From: Mycobacterium sp. Z3061
GTDB lineage: Bacteria; Actinomycetota; Actinomycetes; Mycobacteriales; Mycobacteriaceae
DNA: 64,000 nucleotides
Reading direction: 5' to 3'
Assembly: GCF_031583025.1 (NCBI RefSeq)
Contig: NZ_CP134062.1
Coordinates: forward strand, 4,030,001-4,094,000
In this document: in pieces, positions 40,287 to 49,588 of the stretch
Position numbering within the stretch: position 1 is the stretch's first letter
Layout: each line of letters begins with the position of its first letter
Made by a program: the position numbers and the translations under genes
Notes under the pieces: model-generated
Databases searched by the model: none
What the model was told of the DNA's origin: nothing
The model's input: only the letters and a program-made list of their open reading frames with translations

Positions 40287-41147
40287 TCAGGCGTCGAGCG
40301 CGAGGTCCTTGCGGAAGCGACGCAGCCCGTCGATCTTCTCCGCCAGGGTCGCATCCGGGCCGGCGTAGAACATCCACGGCATGGTGATGATGCCGGTGAT
40401 GCCCGCCTCCTCGGCGCGCCGGTAGTGCTCGACGGTGAACGCGTCGGTCAGCGGCGTCAGGATGGTGAAACCGTCCATGGACAACCCGTTTTCGGCGCGC
40501 AGCTTCCGCAGCTTGTCCACCGCCTCGATCGCGCGTTCGGTATTGATCAGGTCCCCGATCCACCCGTCGTAGCGGGCCGCGCGGCGCAACGCGATATCAC
40601 TGAGCCCGCCGACGTACACCGGGATCGGGGGCGGCGTCGGCTGCATCTCCAGGCGCGGCGCGTGGTAGAAAGTGCCGTCGAATTCCGTCCAGCCAGGCGA
40701 CCACAGTTCCCGCATCAGGTCGATCATTTCCTCGGTGCGCTTGCCGCGGGCCGCGAACTGCTCCCCCATCAACTCGAACTCCTCGCGGCACCAGCCCACG
40801 CCGATGCCGAGTTCGATCCGGCCCGAGGCCAGGAGCGCCGCGGTGCCAATCGCTTTCGCCGCCGAATACGGATTGCGCATCGCCGGGATGTAAACCGTGG
40901 TCACGAACTTCAGCCGCGTGGTGACCTGGGCGAGGGCACCGACGAGTACCCACGGATCCGGCCAGTCCGTGAAGGGCTGCCATCGACGCGACCCGTCCTT
41001 GGTGTACGGGTAGGGCGTCTGCAGCGTCTCCAGGTTGACGACGTGGTCGGGTATTCCGAGCCCGTCGTAGCCGAGTTCATCTGCGGCCCTGGCGATCTCG
41101 ATGATGTCCGGGGTGTCCAGAAAGGCGCTGCTGACGTAGAACTTCAC
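40287..41147 (-). CDS. LLM-class F420-dependent oxidoreductase
   Basis: 286 aa from GTG 41147. Luciferase-like TIM barrel: [71 protein letters not shown], and PPIPVYVGGLSDIALRRAARYDGW. The TIGR03619-like layout indicates a coenzyme F420 user; the substrate is unknown. Its GTG start overlaps the stop of the thioesterase gene by 4 nt, so it is the third member of a coupled glnE-thioesterase-LLM chain. Confidence 0.88.
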   Translation of the reverse strand: MKFYVSSAFLDTPDIIEIARAADELGYDGLGIPDHVVNLETLQTPYPYTKDGSRRWQPFTDWPDPWVLVGALAQVTTRLKFVTTVYIPAMRNPYSAAKAIGTAALLASGRIELGIGVGWCREEFELMGEQFAARGKRTEEMIDLMRELWSPGWTEFDGTFYHAPRLEMQPTPPPIPVYVGGLSDIALRRAARYDGWIGDLINTERAIEAVDKLRKLRAENGLSMDGFTILTPLTDAFTVEHYRRAEEAGITGIITMPWMFYAGPDATLAEKIDGLRRFRKDLALDA

Positions 41148-41794
41148 TGTCCGTTCCCGCCGTCGCGCGCCCAGGCCGGTTCGATGAAGACTCCCTCGGA
41201 TTCGACCGTGATCCCCTCGGCATCCGAAATGAACCCGCGCGCAAACACTTTGACGCCCTCCCTGCGGTCTATCCAGGCCTCGGAGCGCAGCGGTCCGAGC
41301 GGGGTGCCGCGCAGGTACTTCACCGTGATCGTTCCGGTGAACCGCGCCTTGGAGAGCCCCTCACTGGCCGCCTCGCCGAGCATGTGGTCGAGCACCAGCG
41401 CACTGACGCCGCCGTGCACCAGCTTCGGCGGACCCTCGTACGCCGAGCCGAGCATGAAGTCGGCCCAGCACCGTCCGCCGTCGTGGTGCACGACCAGGGG
41501 CGGGGCGATCGGATTGCACACGCCGACAACAGCGTTGCCCAGCGGCAGGGGACGGCCGTCGACGCGATAGCTCACCCCGACGGGCCGGGTGCGTTGCCGC
41601 AGCGACTCGGTGACGCTCTGGATCGCGGCTCGTGCCTGCGCGACCACAACGTCGTCGACCTCGGTGCGGACGGTCGCGTCGATCAGGTCGCGGACGGCGT
41701 CGGCGAGCGGTGCGTACAGGGCGGTCACCCGGTCAGCTTCGGGCGCGCTCAACACTTCGAACAGGGCGCCCAGCGCACCGGCATCCTGAGTCAA
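41144..41794 (-). CDS. PaaI-type hot-dog thioesterase
   Basis: 216 aa from TTG 41794, which overlaps the glnE stop (TTGA) by 4 nt. The C-terminal half is a hot-dog domain: [31 protein letters not shown] with the HGG motif and the Asp/His environment of acyl-CoA thioesterases, then [24 protein letters not shown]. The N-terminal 90 residues are helical and not recognised. It probably hydrolyses an acyl-CoA. Confidence 0.82.
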   Translation of the reverse strand: MTQDAGALGALFEVLSAPEADRVTALYAPLADAVRDLIDATVRTEVDDVVVAQARAAIQSVTESLRQRTRPVGVSYRVDGRPLPLGNAVVGVCNPIAPPLVVHHDGGRCWADFMLGSAYEGPPKLVHGGVSALVLDHMLGEAASEGLSKARFTGTITVKYLRGTPLGPLRSEAWIDRREGVKVFARGFISDAEGITVESEGVFIEPAWARDGGNGQ

Positions 41795-44772
41795 CTTCCG
41801 AACACCTTGCGCACCACAGCTTTCGCCCGCCTTGTCACCCGCAGATAGTTGTCCAGGAATTCCCCACCGTCGTCGTTGTGCCAGCCCGCCGCGACGGCGA
41901 CCGCGTTGAGTTGGCGCCCCGGCCCGGGCAACTGGTCGGTGGGCTTACCGCGGACCAGCACCAGCGCATTGCGGGCCCGGGTCGCGGTCAGCCATGCCTG
42001 GCGCAGCAGGTCGACCTCCTCCTGGTCGGCCAGTCCCGTTTCGGCGATGACGTCCAGCGACTCGAGTGTCGAGGTGTTGTGCAGGGCCTGGATCTCGTGG
42101 GCGTGCCGTAGCTGTAGCAACTGCACAGTCCATTCGATATCGGCCAGCCCCCCGCGTCCGAGCTTGGTGTGGGTGTTGGGGTCGGCGCCCCGTGGCAGCC
42201 GCTCGGACTCGATGCGCGCTTTGATGCGGCGGATCTCCTGCACGGCTTCGGCCGAGACGCCGTCGGGCGGATAGCGGGTCTTGTCGATGGTCAGCAGGAA
42301 GCGCTGACCCAGCACCGGGTCACCGGCCACCGCGTGCGCGCGCAGCAGCGCCTGGATCTCCCACGGTTGCGCCCACTGCGTGTAGTACGCCTCGTAGGAG
42401 GCCAGGGTGCGGACCAGCGGACCGTTGCGCCCCTCGGGGCGCAGATTGGCGTCCACCTCCAGCGGCGGATCGACACTGGGCTGCCCCAGCTGCTTTCGGA
42501 CCTGCTCGGCGATGGTGTTCGCCCATTTCACCGCCTGGGAGTCGGTGGCGCCGTTGGCCGTCTCGCAGACGAACATCACGTCGGCATCCGAGCCATAGCC
42601 CAGCTCGGCGCCACCGAGGCGGCCCATCCCGATCACGGCGATGACCGCGGGGGCACGCCCGTCCCCGGGAAGATTGGCCCGGATCGTCGCATCCAGGGCG
42701 GCCTGCAGAACCGCCACCCAGATCGAGGTGAGCGCGGCGCACACGTCGGTGACCTCGAGCATGCCCAGCAGGTCGGCGGATCCGACGCGGGCCAGTTCGC
42801 GACGGCGCAGGGTGCGCGCGGCGGCGATGGCCCGGGCGGGATCGGCGTGGCGGCCCGCCGAGGCGACCAGTGCCCGCGCCACCGCTGCGGGTTCGGCCTC
42901 CAGCAGCATGGGCCCGCTCGGGCGGTCGCCGTAGTTCTGGATGACCTCGGGTGCGCGCATCAGCAGGTCCGGCACGTAGGCCGAGGTGCCGAGCACATGC
43001 ATGAGGCGCTTGCCTACCGTCGGCTTGTCGCGCAGCGTCGCCAGGTACCAGCTCTGGGAGGACAGCGCCTCACTGAGGCGCCGGTAGGCCAACAGACCGG
43101 TGTCGGGATCCGGTGCATAGGACAGCCAGTCCAGCAGTCGCGGCAGCAGCACCGACTGCACCCGGCCACGCCGGCCACTCTGATTGACCAGCGCGGACAT
43201 GTGCTTCAGCGCCGTCTGCGGGCCCTCGTAACCGAGCGCGGCCAGCTGTCGCTCCGCCGCCTCCGAGGTCATGCGACCGCCGACGATCTCCAGCCCGGCG
43301 GGGCCGACGGACTCCAGCAGCGGCTGGTAGAACAGCTTGGCGTGCAACCGGGACACCCGGACGTTCTGGTGTTTGAGCTCCTCGCGCAGCACCCCGGCCG
43401 CGTCGTGGCGGCCGTCGGGCCGGATGTGGGCGGCTCGGGCCAGCCAGCGCACCGCCTCATCGTCGTCCGGCTCGGGCAGCAGGTGGGTGCGCTTGAGGCG
43501 CTGCAGCTGCAGCCGATGCTCGAGCAGACGCAGGAATTCGTAGGAGGCGATCATGTTCGCCGCATCCTCGCGCCCGATGTAACCGCCCTCGCCTAACGCG
43601 GCCAGCGCATCGACCGTCGACGCGACATGCAGTGACTCGTCACCGCGTCCATGCACCAGCTGCAGCAACTGCGCGGCGAACTCCACGTCGCGCAGGCCGC
43701 CGCTACCTAGTTTGAGTTCGCGGCCGCGGATGTCGGCGGGCACCAGTTGCTCCACCCGGCGCCGCATGGCCTGCACCTCGGTGACGAAATCCTCACGCTC
43801 GCAAGCCGTCCACACCATCGGCGTCAGCGCCTCGAGGTAACGCCGGCCCAGTTCGGCGTCACCCACCGCGGCGCGCGCCTTCATCAGCGCCTGGAACTCC
43901 CACGTCTTCGCCCAACGCTGGTAGTAGGCGACGTGCGATTCGACCGTCCGGACCAGCTCCCCATGGCGTCCCTCGGGGCGCAGCGCGGCGTCCACCTCGA
44001 AAAACGCCGACGATGCCAACCGCATCATCTCGCTGGCCACCCTGGTGGTGATGGCGTCGGCGCGCTCCCCGACGAAGATCACGTCGACGTCGCTGACGTA
44101 GTTCAGTTCGCGCGCACCGCATTTGCCCATCGCGATGACGGCCAGTCGCGGCGGGGTGCGGTCGCCGCACACCGACTCCTCGGCCACCCGCAACGCCGCC
44201 GCCAGAGCGGCGTCCGCAGTGTCCGCCAGCTGGGCGCCGACAGTGGCGAAGGGCAACACCGGCTCGTCCTCGACCGTCGGAGCCAGATCGAGTGCGGCCA
44301 GCACCAGCAGCTGGTCGCGGTAGACCGCTTTCAGCCGGTGCACGATGGTGCCTGCGGCGCCCGAACATTCCTCCACGCAGCGCATGAAGGTCTGCTGCAA
44401 CTGCTCGCGGGTAGGCAGTTTGACCTTGCCCCGCAGCAACTTCCACGACTGTGGGTTGGCGATCAGGTGGTCCCCCAGGGCCAGGGATGACCCGAGCACG
44501 GCGAACAGGCGCCCGCGCAGGCTGCGTTCGGTGAGCAGTGCCGCGTTCAACTCACGCCAGCCGGCGTCAAGGCTCTCGGACAGCCGGACCAGCGCCCGCA
44601 GAGCGGCATCGGCATCCGGGGCGCGCGACAGGGCCCAGAGCAGGTCGACGTGCGCCTGGTCGTCGTGCTGATCCCAACCCAGCTGTGCGAGCCGGTCGCC
44701 GGCGGGTGGATCCATCAAGCCGAGCCGGCCGACGCTGGGCAACTTGGGTCGCTGCGTGGCGGGCTTGGTCAC
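41791..44772 (-). CDS. glnE: Bifunctional glutamine synthetase adenylyltransferase/deadenylase
   Basis: Adds and removes AMP on the regulatory Tyr of GlnA1. 993 aa (Rv2221c: 994), start GTG 44772. Two nucleotidyltransferase domains: N-terminal with [15 protein letters not shown] (deadenylylating half) and C-terminal with [15 protein letters not shown] (adenylylating half), both keeping the two metal-binding Asp residues, separated by a helical regulatory region. GlnE is essential in M. tuberculosis. It is transcribed away from glnA2 and heads the coupled thioesterase-LLM chain. Its target glnA1 has been separated from it by about 10.5 kb. Confidence 0.96.
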   Translation of the reverse strand: MTKPATQRPKLPSVGRLGLMDPPAGDRLAQLGWDQHDDQAHVDLLWALSRAPDADAALRALVRLSESLDAGWRELNAALLTERSLRGRLFAVLGSSLALGDHLIANPQSWKLLRGKVKLPTREQLQQTFMRCVEECSGAAGTIVHRLKAVYRDQLLVLAALDLAPTVEDEPVLPFATVGAQLADTADAALAAALRVAEESVCGDRTPPRLAVIAMGKCGARELNYVSDVDVIFVGERADAITTRVASEMMRLASSAFFEVDAALRPEGRHGELVRTVESHVAYYQRWAKTWEFQALMKARAAVGDAELGRRYLEALTPMVWTACEREDFVTEVQAMRRRVEQLVPADIRGRELKLGSGGLRDVEFAAQLLQLVHGRGDESLHVASTVDALAALGEGGYIGREDAANMIASYEFLRLLEHRLQLQRLKRTHLLPEPDDDEAVRWLARAAHIRPDGRHDAAGVLREELKHQNVRVSRLHAKLFYQPLLESVGPAGLEIVGGRMTSEAAERQLAALGYEGPQTALKHMSALVNQSGRRGRVQSVLLPRLLDWLSYAPDPDTGLLAYRRLSEALSSQSWYLATLRDKPTVGKRLMHVLGTSAYVPDLLMRAPEVIQNYGDRPSGPMLLEAEPAAVARALVASAGRHADPARAIAAARTLRRRELARVGSADLLGMLEVTDVCAALTSIWVAVLQAALDATIRANLPGDGRAPAVIAVIGMGRLGGAELGYGSDADVMFVCETANGATDSQAVKWANTIAEQVRKQLGQPSVDPPLEVDANLRPEGRNGPLVRTLASYEAYYTQWAQPWEIQALLRAHAVAGDPVLGQRFLLTIDKTRYPPDGVSAEAVQEIRRIKARIESERLPRGADPNTHTKLGRGGLADIEWTVQLLQLRHAHEIQALHNTSTLESLDVIAETGLADQEEVDLLRQAWLTATRARNALVLVRGKPTDQLPGPGRQLNAVAVAAGWHNDDGGEFLDNYLRVTRRAKAVVRKVFGS

Positions 44773-44817
44773 GCTACTGACGGTAGCGCAAGCGCTCCGG
44801 CGCGCTGGCCGCCCGGG

Positions 44818-46158
44818 TTACAGGGACAGGTAGGAACGCAGCTCGAACGGCGTCACGTGGCTGCGGTAGTTCTCCCACTCGGTGCGCTTGTTGCGCAGGA
44901 AGAAGTCAAAGACGTGCTCCCCCAACGCCTCCGCGACCAGTTCCGAAGCCTCCATGGCGCGCAAGGCGTTGTCCAGACTCGACGGCAACTCGCGGTAGCC
45001 CATCGTGCGGCGTTCCTCGGGGGTGAGGTCCCAGACGTTGTCTTCGGCCTGCGGCCCCAGCACGTAACCCTTCTCCACCCCGCGCAGTCCGGCGGCCAGC
45101 AGCACCGCGAACGTCAGGTAGGGGTTGCACGCCGAGTCCGGGCTGCGCACCTCGATGCGCCGGGACGACGTCTTGTGCGGTGTGTACATCGGCACCCGGA
45201 CCAGGGCCGAGCGGTTGGCCGCCCCCCAGGACGCGGCGGTGGGCGCCTCGCCTCCGTGCACGAGCCGCTTGTAGGAGTTGACCCATTGGTTGGTGACGGC
45301 GCTGATCTCTGACGCGTGCTCGAGAATCCCGGCGATGAAGGACTTGCCGACGTCCGAAAGCTGCAACGGGTCGTCGTCGCTGTGGAAGGCGTTGACGTCG
45401 CCTTCGAACAGGCTCATGTGGGTGTGCATCGCCGAGCCCGGGTGCTGGCCGAATGGCTTGGGCATGAACGTCGCCCGCACACCTTCTTCCAGCGCAACCT
45501 CTTTCATGATGTACCGGAAGGTCATCACGTTGTCGGCCATGGACAGCGCGTCGGCGAACCGCAGGTCGATCTCCTGCTGACCGGGCGCGCCCTCGTGGTG
45601 GCTGAACTCCACCGAGATGCCCATGAACTCCAGCGCCTCGATCGCGTGGCGACGGAACTTGGACGCGGACTCGTGCACCGCCTGGTCGAAGTAACCGGCG
45701 TTGTCGATCGGAACGGGCTCGCCGCCATCCTCGGCGCCGGGCTTGAGCAGGAAGAATTCGATTTCGGGGTGGACGTAGCAGGAGAAGCCGAGGTCGTTGG
45801 CCTTCTGCAGCTGACGACGAAGCACGTGCCGCGGGTCCGCCCACGACGGTGAGCCGTCGGGCATGGTGATGTCGCAGAACATCCGCGCGGAGTGGTGGTG
45901 GCCGGCCCTGGTGGCCCACGGCAGTACCTGGAAGGTCGACGGGTCAGGGTGGGCGACGGTGTCGGACTCCGAAACCCGGGCAAACCCCTCGATCGACGAC
46001 CCGTCGAAGCCGATGCCCTCCTCGAATGCGCCCTCGAGTTCGGCCGGCGCTATCGCGACGGACTTGAGGAACCCGAGTACATCCGTGAACCACAGCCGGA
46101 CGAAACGGATGTCGCGCTCTTCCAGCGTGCGGAGGACGAATTCCTTCTGCCGATCCAT
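44818..46158 (-). CDS. glnA2: Glutamine synthetase type I, GlnA2
   Basis: 446 aa, as Rv2222c. Motifs FDGSSIEGFARVSESD, VHPEIEFFLLKPG, HHEGAPGQQEID, KPFGQHPGSAMHTHMSL and NRSALVRVPMYTP identify the fold. The segment equivalent to the adenylylation loop reads DNVWDLTPEE: Trp replaces the modifiable Tyr, so GlnE should not control it. GlnA2-type enzymes in actinobacteria are not the main ammonia-assimilating enzyme; polyamine or other roles have been reported for relatives. It lies 45 bp upstream of glnE on the same strand and may share a transcript. Confidence 0.95.
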   Translation of the reverse strand: MDRQKEFVLRTLEERDIRFVRLWFTDVLGFLKSVAIAPAELEGAFEEGIGFDGSSIEGFARVSESDTVAHPDPSTFQVLPWATRAGHHHSARMFCDITMPDGSPSWADPRHVLRRQLQKANDLGFSCYVHPEIEFFLLKPGAEDGGEPVPIDNAGYFDQAVHESASKFRRHAIEALEFMGISVEFSHHEGAPGQQEIDLRFADALSMADNVMTFRYIMKEVALEEGVRATFMPKPFGQHPGSAMHTHMSLFEGDVNAFHSDDDPLQLSDVGKSFIAGILEHASEISAVTNQWVNSYKRLVHGGEAPTAASWGAANRSALVRVPMYTPHKTSSRRIEVRSPDSACNPYLTFAVLLAAGLRGVEKGYVLGPQAEDNVWDLTPEERRTMGYRELPSSLDNALRAMEASELVAEALGEHVFDFFLRNKRTEWENYRSHVTPFELRSYLSL

Positions 46159-46180
46159 ACCCGCACACTAGGCACGCTCT

Positions 46181-46196
46181 GTTAAATCGATGTTAC
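46181..46196 (-). promoter_or_regulatory. Possible GlnR-like half-site pair upstream of glnA2
   Basis: Read on the minus strand the sequence is GTAAC-ATCGAT-TTAAC, two AAC-type half sites 6 nt apart, as in one GlnR box, 22 bp before the glnA2 start. The second half differs from the GaAAC consensus and there is no second box. Weak candidate. Confidence 0.35.
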
Positions 46197-46225
46197 GGAT
46201 GCCACGCCAGACACGTTGCGGATAG

Positions 46226-47782
46226 TCAGGCCTGACACCGCAGGTTCGGCGGCGGCAGGGTGAGATCCACGAAATAGCGCACGATCGCGGTGTCCACACA
46301 CTGATTGCCGTCGAACACGACGGTGTGTTGCGTCCCGTCGAAGGACACCAGCGAACCGCCCAGTTGGCGGGCCAGGTCCACCCCGGCCTGATACGGAGTG
46401 GCCGGATCGTGGGTGGTGGAGACCACGACGACCTTGCCCGCAGGAGCGGGCGCGGCGGCATGTGGTATCGAGGTCGGCGGTACCGGCCACAGCGCGCAGA
46501 TGTCGCGCGGAGCGGCGCCGGTGAACTGCCCGTAGCTCAGAAACGGAGCCACCTGCCGGATCCGTTGATCGGCGGAAACCCAGGAAGCCGGATCTGTCGG
46601 CGTCGGCGCGTCGACACATCGAATCGCGTTGAACGCATCCTGACCGTTGTCGTAGTGACCCTGCTTGTCACGCCCGTTGTAGTCGTCGGCCAGCAGCAGC
46701 AGGTCGCCCGCGTCGGTTCCGCGTTGCAGGCCAAGTAGTCCGCTGGTCAGGTATTTCCAGTGCTGCGGGGTGTAGAGCGCGTTGATGGTGCCGGTGGTCG
46801 CGTCGGCGTAGCTCAGGCCGCGCGGGTCCGACGTCTTGCCCGGGCGGGTCGCCAGCGGGTCGATCAGGGTGTGGTAGCGGGTGATCCACTGGGCCGGGTC
46901 GGTGCCCAGCGGACAGGCCGTCGATCTGGCGCAGTCGGCCGCGTAGTCGTTGAAAGCCGTTTGGAATCCGGCCATCTGGTTGACCGTCTCGTCGATCGGG
47001 CCGATCGTCGGGTCGATGGCGCCGTCGAGCACCATGGCCCGCACGTGGGGGGCGAACCGCTCGATGTAGGCGGTTCCCAGCTCGGTGCCGTAGCTGTAGC
47101 CGAGGTAGTTGATCTGCTCATCGCCCAGGGCCTGCCGGATCATGTCCATGTCGCGTGCGGCCGACGCGGTGCCGGTATTGGCCAGGAACGGCAGCCCCAT
47201 CCGCTCGGCGCAGTGCTGGGCCAACTCGCGATACACCTGCTCGATGTGGGCGACCCCGGTCGGGCTGTAATCGACCATCGGATCGCGCCGGTAGGCGTCG
47301 AACTCCGCGTCCGAGCGGCAGCGCAGCGCCGGTGTCGAATGCCCCACTCCCCTTGGGTCGAATCCCACCAGATCGAAGTGCTGGCTGATCTCGGAGTTCT
47401 TGAGGTCGGGGGCCATGCCGGCCACCATGTCGACGGCCGATGCCCCGGGCCCGCCCGGATTGACCAGCAGCGAGCCGATCCGCTGACCGGTCGCCGGAAC
47501 GCGGATCACCGCCAACTTCGCCTGTGCCCCAGTGGGTTTGTCGTAGTCGACGGGAACCGACACCGTGGTGCAGCGGGCGGTGGGAATGTCGGAGGTGTCG
47601 CTGATGAAGCCGTTGCAGGGAACCCAGCTCTGGGGCGTCGCGACGGACGCCGCGGGGACCTGGGTCCCCCCGGTGCCGGTGTCGGGTTCGGGGGTCGCGG
47701 CGGCGAGCGGGAGTGCCGCCGACTGCAGAAGCACCAGTCCGGACGACAACAGCGCCGAGCTCACCAGTCTCAGGCGCAACAT
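46226..47782 (-). CDS. Exported alpha/beta hydrolase, TAP-like peptidase (Rv2223c-like)
   Basis: 518 aa from ATG 47782. The N terminus is a Sec signal peptide (MLRLRLVSSALLSSGLVLLQ, then AALPLAAATP). The hydrolase has INPGGPGAS (oxyanion region), NYLGYSYGTELGTAYIE with the nucleophile Ser, and the C-terminal TTHDPATPYQAGVDLARQL carrying the acid residue and FDGTQHTVVF carrying the His. It is a paralogue of the next gene, hip1, with which it is in tandem; the pair exists in M. tuberculosis as Rv2223c-Rv2224c. Substrate unknown. Confidence 0.92.
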   Translation of the reverse strand: MLRLRLVSSALLSSGLVLLQSAALPLAAATPEPDTGTGGTQVPAASVATPQSWVPCNGFISDTSDIPTARCTTVSVPVDYDKPTGAQAKLAVIRVPATGQRIGSLLVNPGGPGASAVDMVAGMAPDLKNSEISQHFDLVGFDPRGVGHSTPALRCRSDAEFDAYRRDPMVDYSPTGVAHIEQVYRELAQHCAERMGLPFLANTGTASAARDMDMIRQALGDEQINYLGYSYGTELGTAYIERFAPHVRAMVLDGAIDPTIGPIDETVNQMAGFQTAFNDYAADCARSTACPLGTDPAQWITRYHTLIDPLATRPGKTSDPRGLSYADATTGTINALYTPQHWKYLTSGLLGLQRGTDAGDLLLLADDYNGRDKQGHYDNGQDAFNAIRCVDAPTPTDPASWVSADQRIRQVAPFLSYGQFTGAAPRDICALWPVPPTSIPHAAAPAPAGKVVVVSTTHDPATPYQAGVDLARQLGGSLVSFDGTQHTVVFDGNQCVDTAIVRYFVDLTLPPPNLRCQA

Positions 47783-47916
47783 GGCGGAAATCGTCTCACT
47801 TCAAATTGCCGGGTTGGACGCGGAACGATTACGCCTTGGTCACTAATCGATACGGACGGCGCGTCGCTCCGACTGTGAATCCCACGACGAGACAGTCCGA
47901 CGCGCCATCGCGCAAG

Positions 47917-49476
47917 TCAGCAGGTGGCGCCGCTGGGCGGCGTGGTCCCGTTGATCAGATAGGACGTGATGTAGTCGTCGACGCAGTTGTCGCCCTGGAA
48001 GACGACCGTGTGCTGGGTTCCGTTGTAGGTGAGCAGTGAACCCTTGAGCTGGTTGGCCAGGTCGACGCCCGCCTGATAGGGCGTGGCCGGGTCGTGGGTG
48101 GTCGACACGACGATCATCGGCGCCAGTCCGGGCGCGGAGACGACGTGCGGGCGGCTGGTGGGTGGCACCGGCCAGAATGCGCAGGTGCCCAACGGAGCGT
48201 CGCCGGTGAACTTGCCGTAGCTCATGAACGGCGCCAGCTCGCGGGACCGGCGATCTTCGTCGATGATCTTGGCGCGGTCGGTGATCGGCGGCTGGTCAAC
48301 GCAATTGATCGCCACGCGGGCATCGGTCGAGTTGTTGTAGTGGCCTTTGGAATCGCGGCGCATGTACATGTCGGCCAGTGCCAGCATCGTGTCGCCACGC
48401 TGCTCGTCGGCCAGTTCTTTGAGACCGTCGGTCAGGTGGTGCCACAGGTTGGGTGAGTACAGCGCCATGATGGTGCCGACGATGGCGTCGCTGTAGCTCA
48501 GGCCGCGCGGGTCTTTGGTCTTCGCCGGCCTGCTCACGGCCAGGTTGTCCGGGTCTACCAGCGGGTCGACCAGGTTGTGGTAGGCCTCCACGGCTTTGTT
48601 CGGGTCGTTGCCCAGGGGGCAGCTGGAATCTTTGGCGCAGTCGGCGGCATAGTCGTTGAACGCGTCTTGAAATCCCTTGGCCTGCCGCAGGTCTGCCTCG
48701 ATCGGGTCGGCGTTGGGGTCCACGGCGCCGTCCAGGATCATCGACCGCACGTTCTGCGGGAACGCTTCGGCGTAGGCCGATCCGATGCGGGTGCCGTAGG
48801 AATAGCCGAGATAGGTCAGTTTCGCGTCACCGAGCGCCTTGCGGATAGCGTCCAAATCCTTTGCGACGCTGACGGTTCCCACGTTGGCCAGGAAGTTCTT
48901 GCCCACTTTGTCCACACAGCGTTGCACGAACTGCTTGGTCTCGTTTTCCATCCGCGCCACGCCCGCCTGGCTGTAGTCGACCTGGGGCTCGGCGCGCAGG
49001 CGGTCGTTGTCGGCATCGGAGTTGCACCAGATAGCCGGCCGGGAACTGGACACGCCCCGCGGGTCGAACCCGACCAGGTCGAACCGCTCGTGCACCCGCT
49101 TGGGCAGGCTCTGGAACACGCCGAGTGCGGCCTCGATACCGGACTCGCCGGGACCGCCGGGGTTGATGACCAGCGAGCCGATCTTCTCGCCACTGGCCGG
49201 GAACCGGATCAATGCCAGCGACGCCACGTCGCCGTCGGGATGGTCATAGTCGACCGGGACGGCGAGCTTGCCGCACATGGCGTGCCCGGGAATCTTCGCG
49301 TTCGGATTGGAGCTGCGGCACGGTGTCCACACCACCGGCTGACCCAGCCGCGGCTCGGACATGAGCGCCTTGCCGGCGACGACGCGCACACAGCCCGCCA
49401 GGACCAGCACCACGGCGGACAGCGCGGTCCAGATCAACAGCATGCGCGCGAACTTGTCGCGGCGAGTCAGGCACAT
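47917..49476 (-). CDS. hip1: Cell-envelope serine protease Hip1/CaeA
   Basis: 519 aa from ATG 49476 (MCLTRRDKFARMLL), against 520 for Rv2224c. A hydrophobic N-terminal helix ends in the lipobox-like VLAGC, so it is probably a lipoprotein. Catalytic features: VINPGGPGESGIE, the nucleophile Ser in TYLGYSYGTRIGSAYAE, TTHDPATPYQAGVDLANQL and YNGTQHTVVFQGD. In M. tuberculosis Hip1 cleaves GroEL2 and affects envelope and innate immune signalling. The GTG at 49503 would put nine residues before the basic N region and is less likely. 134 bp separate it from Rv2223c-like. Confidence 0.95.
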   Translation of the reverse strand: MCLTRRDKFARMLLIWTALSAVVLVLAGCVRVVAGKALMSEPRLGQPVVWTPCRSSNPNAKIPGHAMCGKLAVPVDYDHPDGDVASLALIRFPASGEKIGSLVINPGGPGESGIEAALGVFQSLPKRVHERFDLVGFDPRGVSSSRPAIWCNSDADNDRLRAEPQVDYSQAGVARMENETKQFVQRCVDKVGKNFLANVGTVSVAKDLDAIRKALGDAKLTYLGYSYGTRIGSAYAEAFPQNVRSMILDGAVDPNADPIEADLRQAKGFQDAFNDYAADCAKDSSCPLGNDPNKAVEAYHNLVDPLVDPDNLAVSRPAKTKDPRGLSYSDAIVGTIMALYSPNLWHHLTDGLKELADEQRGDTMLALADMYMRRDSKGHYNNSTDARVAINCVDQPPITDRAKIIDEDRRSRELAPFMSYGKFTGDAPLGTCAFWPVPPTSRPHVVSAPGLAPMIVVSTTHDPATPYQAGVDLANQLKGSLLTYNGTQHTVVFQGDNCVDDYITSYLINGTTPPSGATC

Positions 49477-49588
49477 GGCACCATATGCTGCCAGAGCCGA
49501 CACAAGACGCAGGTTAGCGGCCGATTAGCAGGTCGCGACCAGCATCAGATCTGGCGCGCCGTTGCCGCGGAAAATCGGCAGACTCCGA

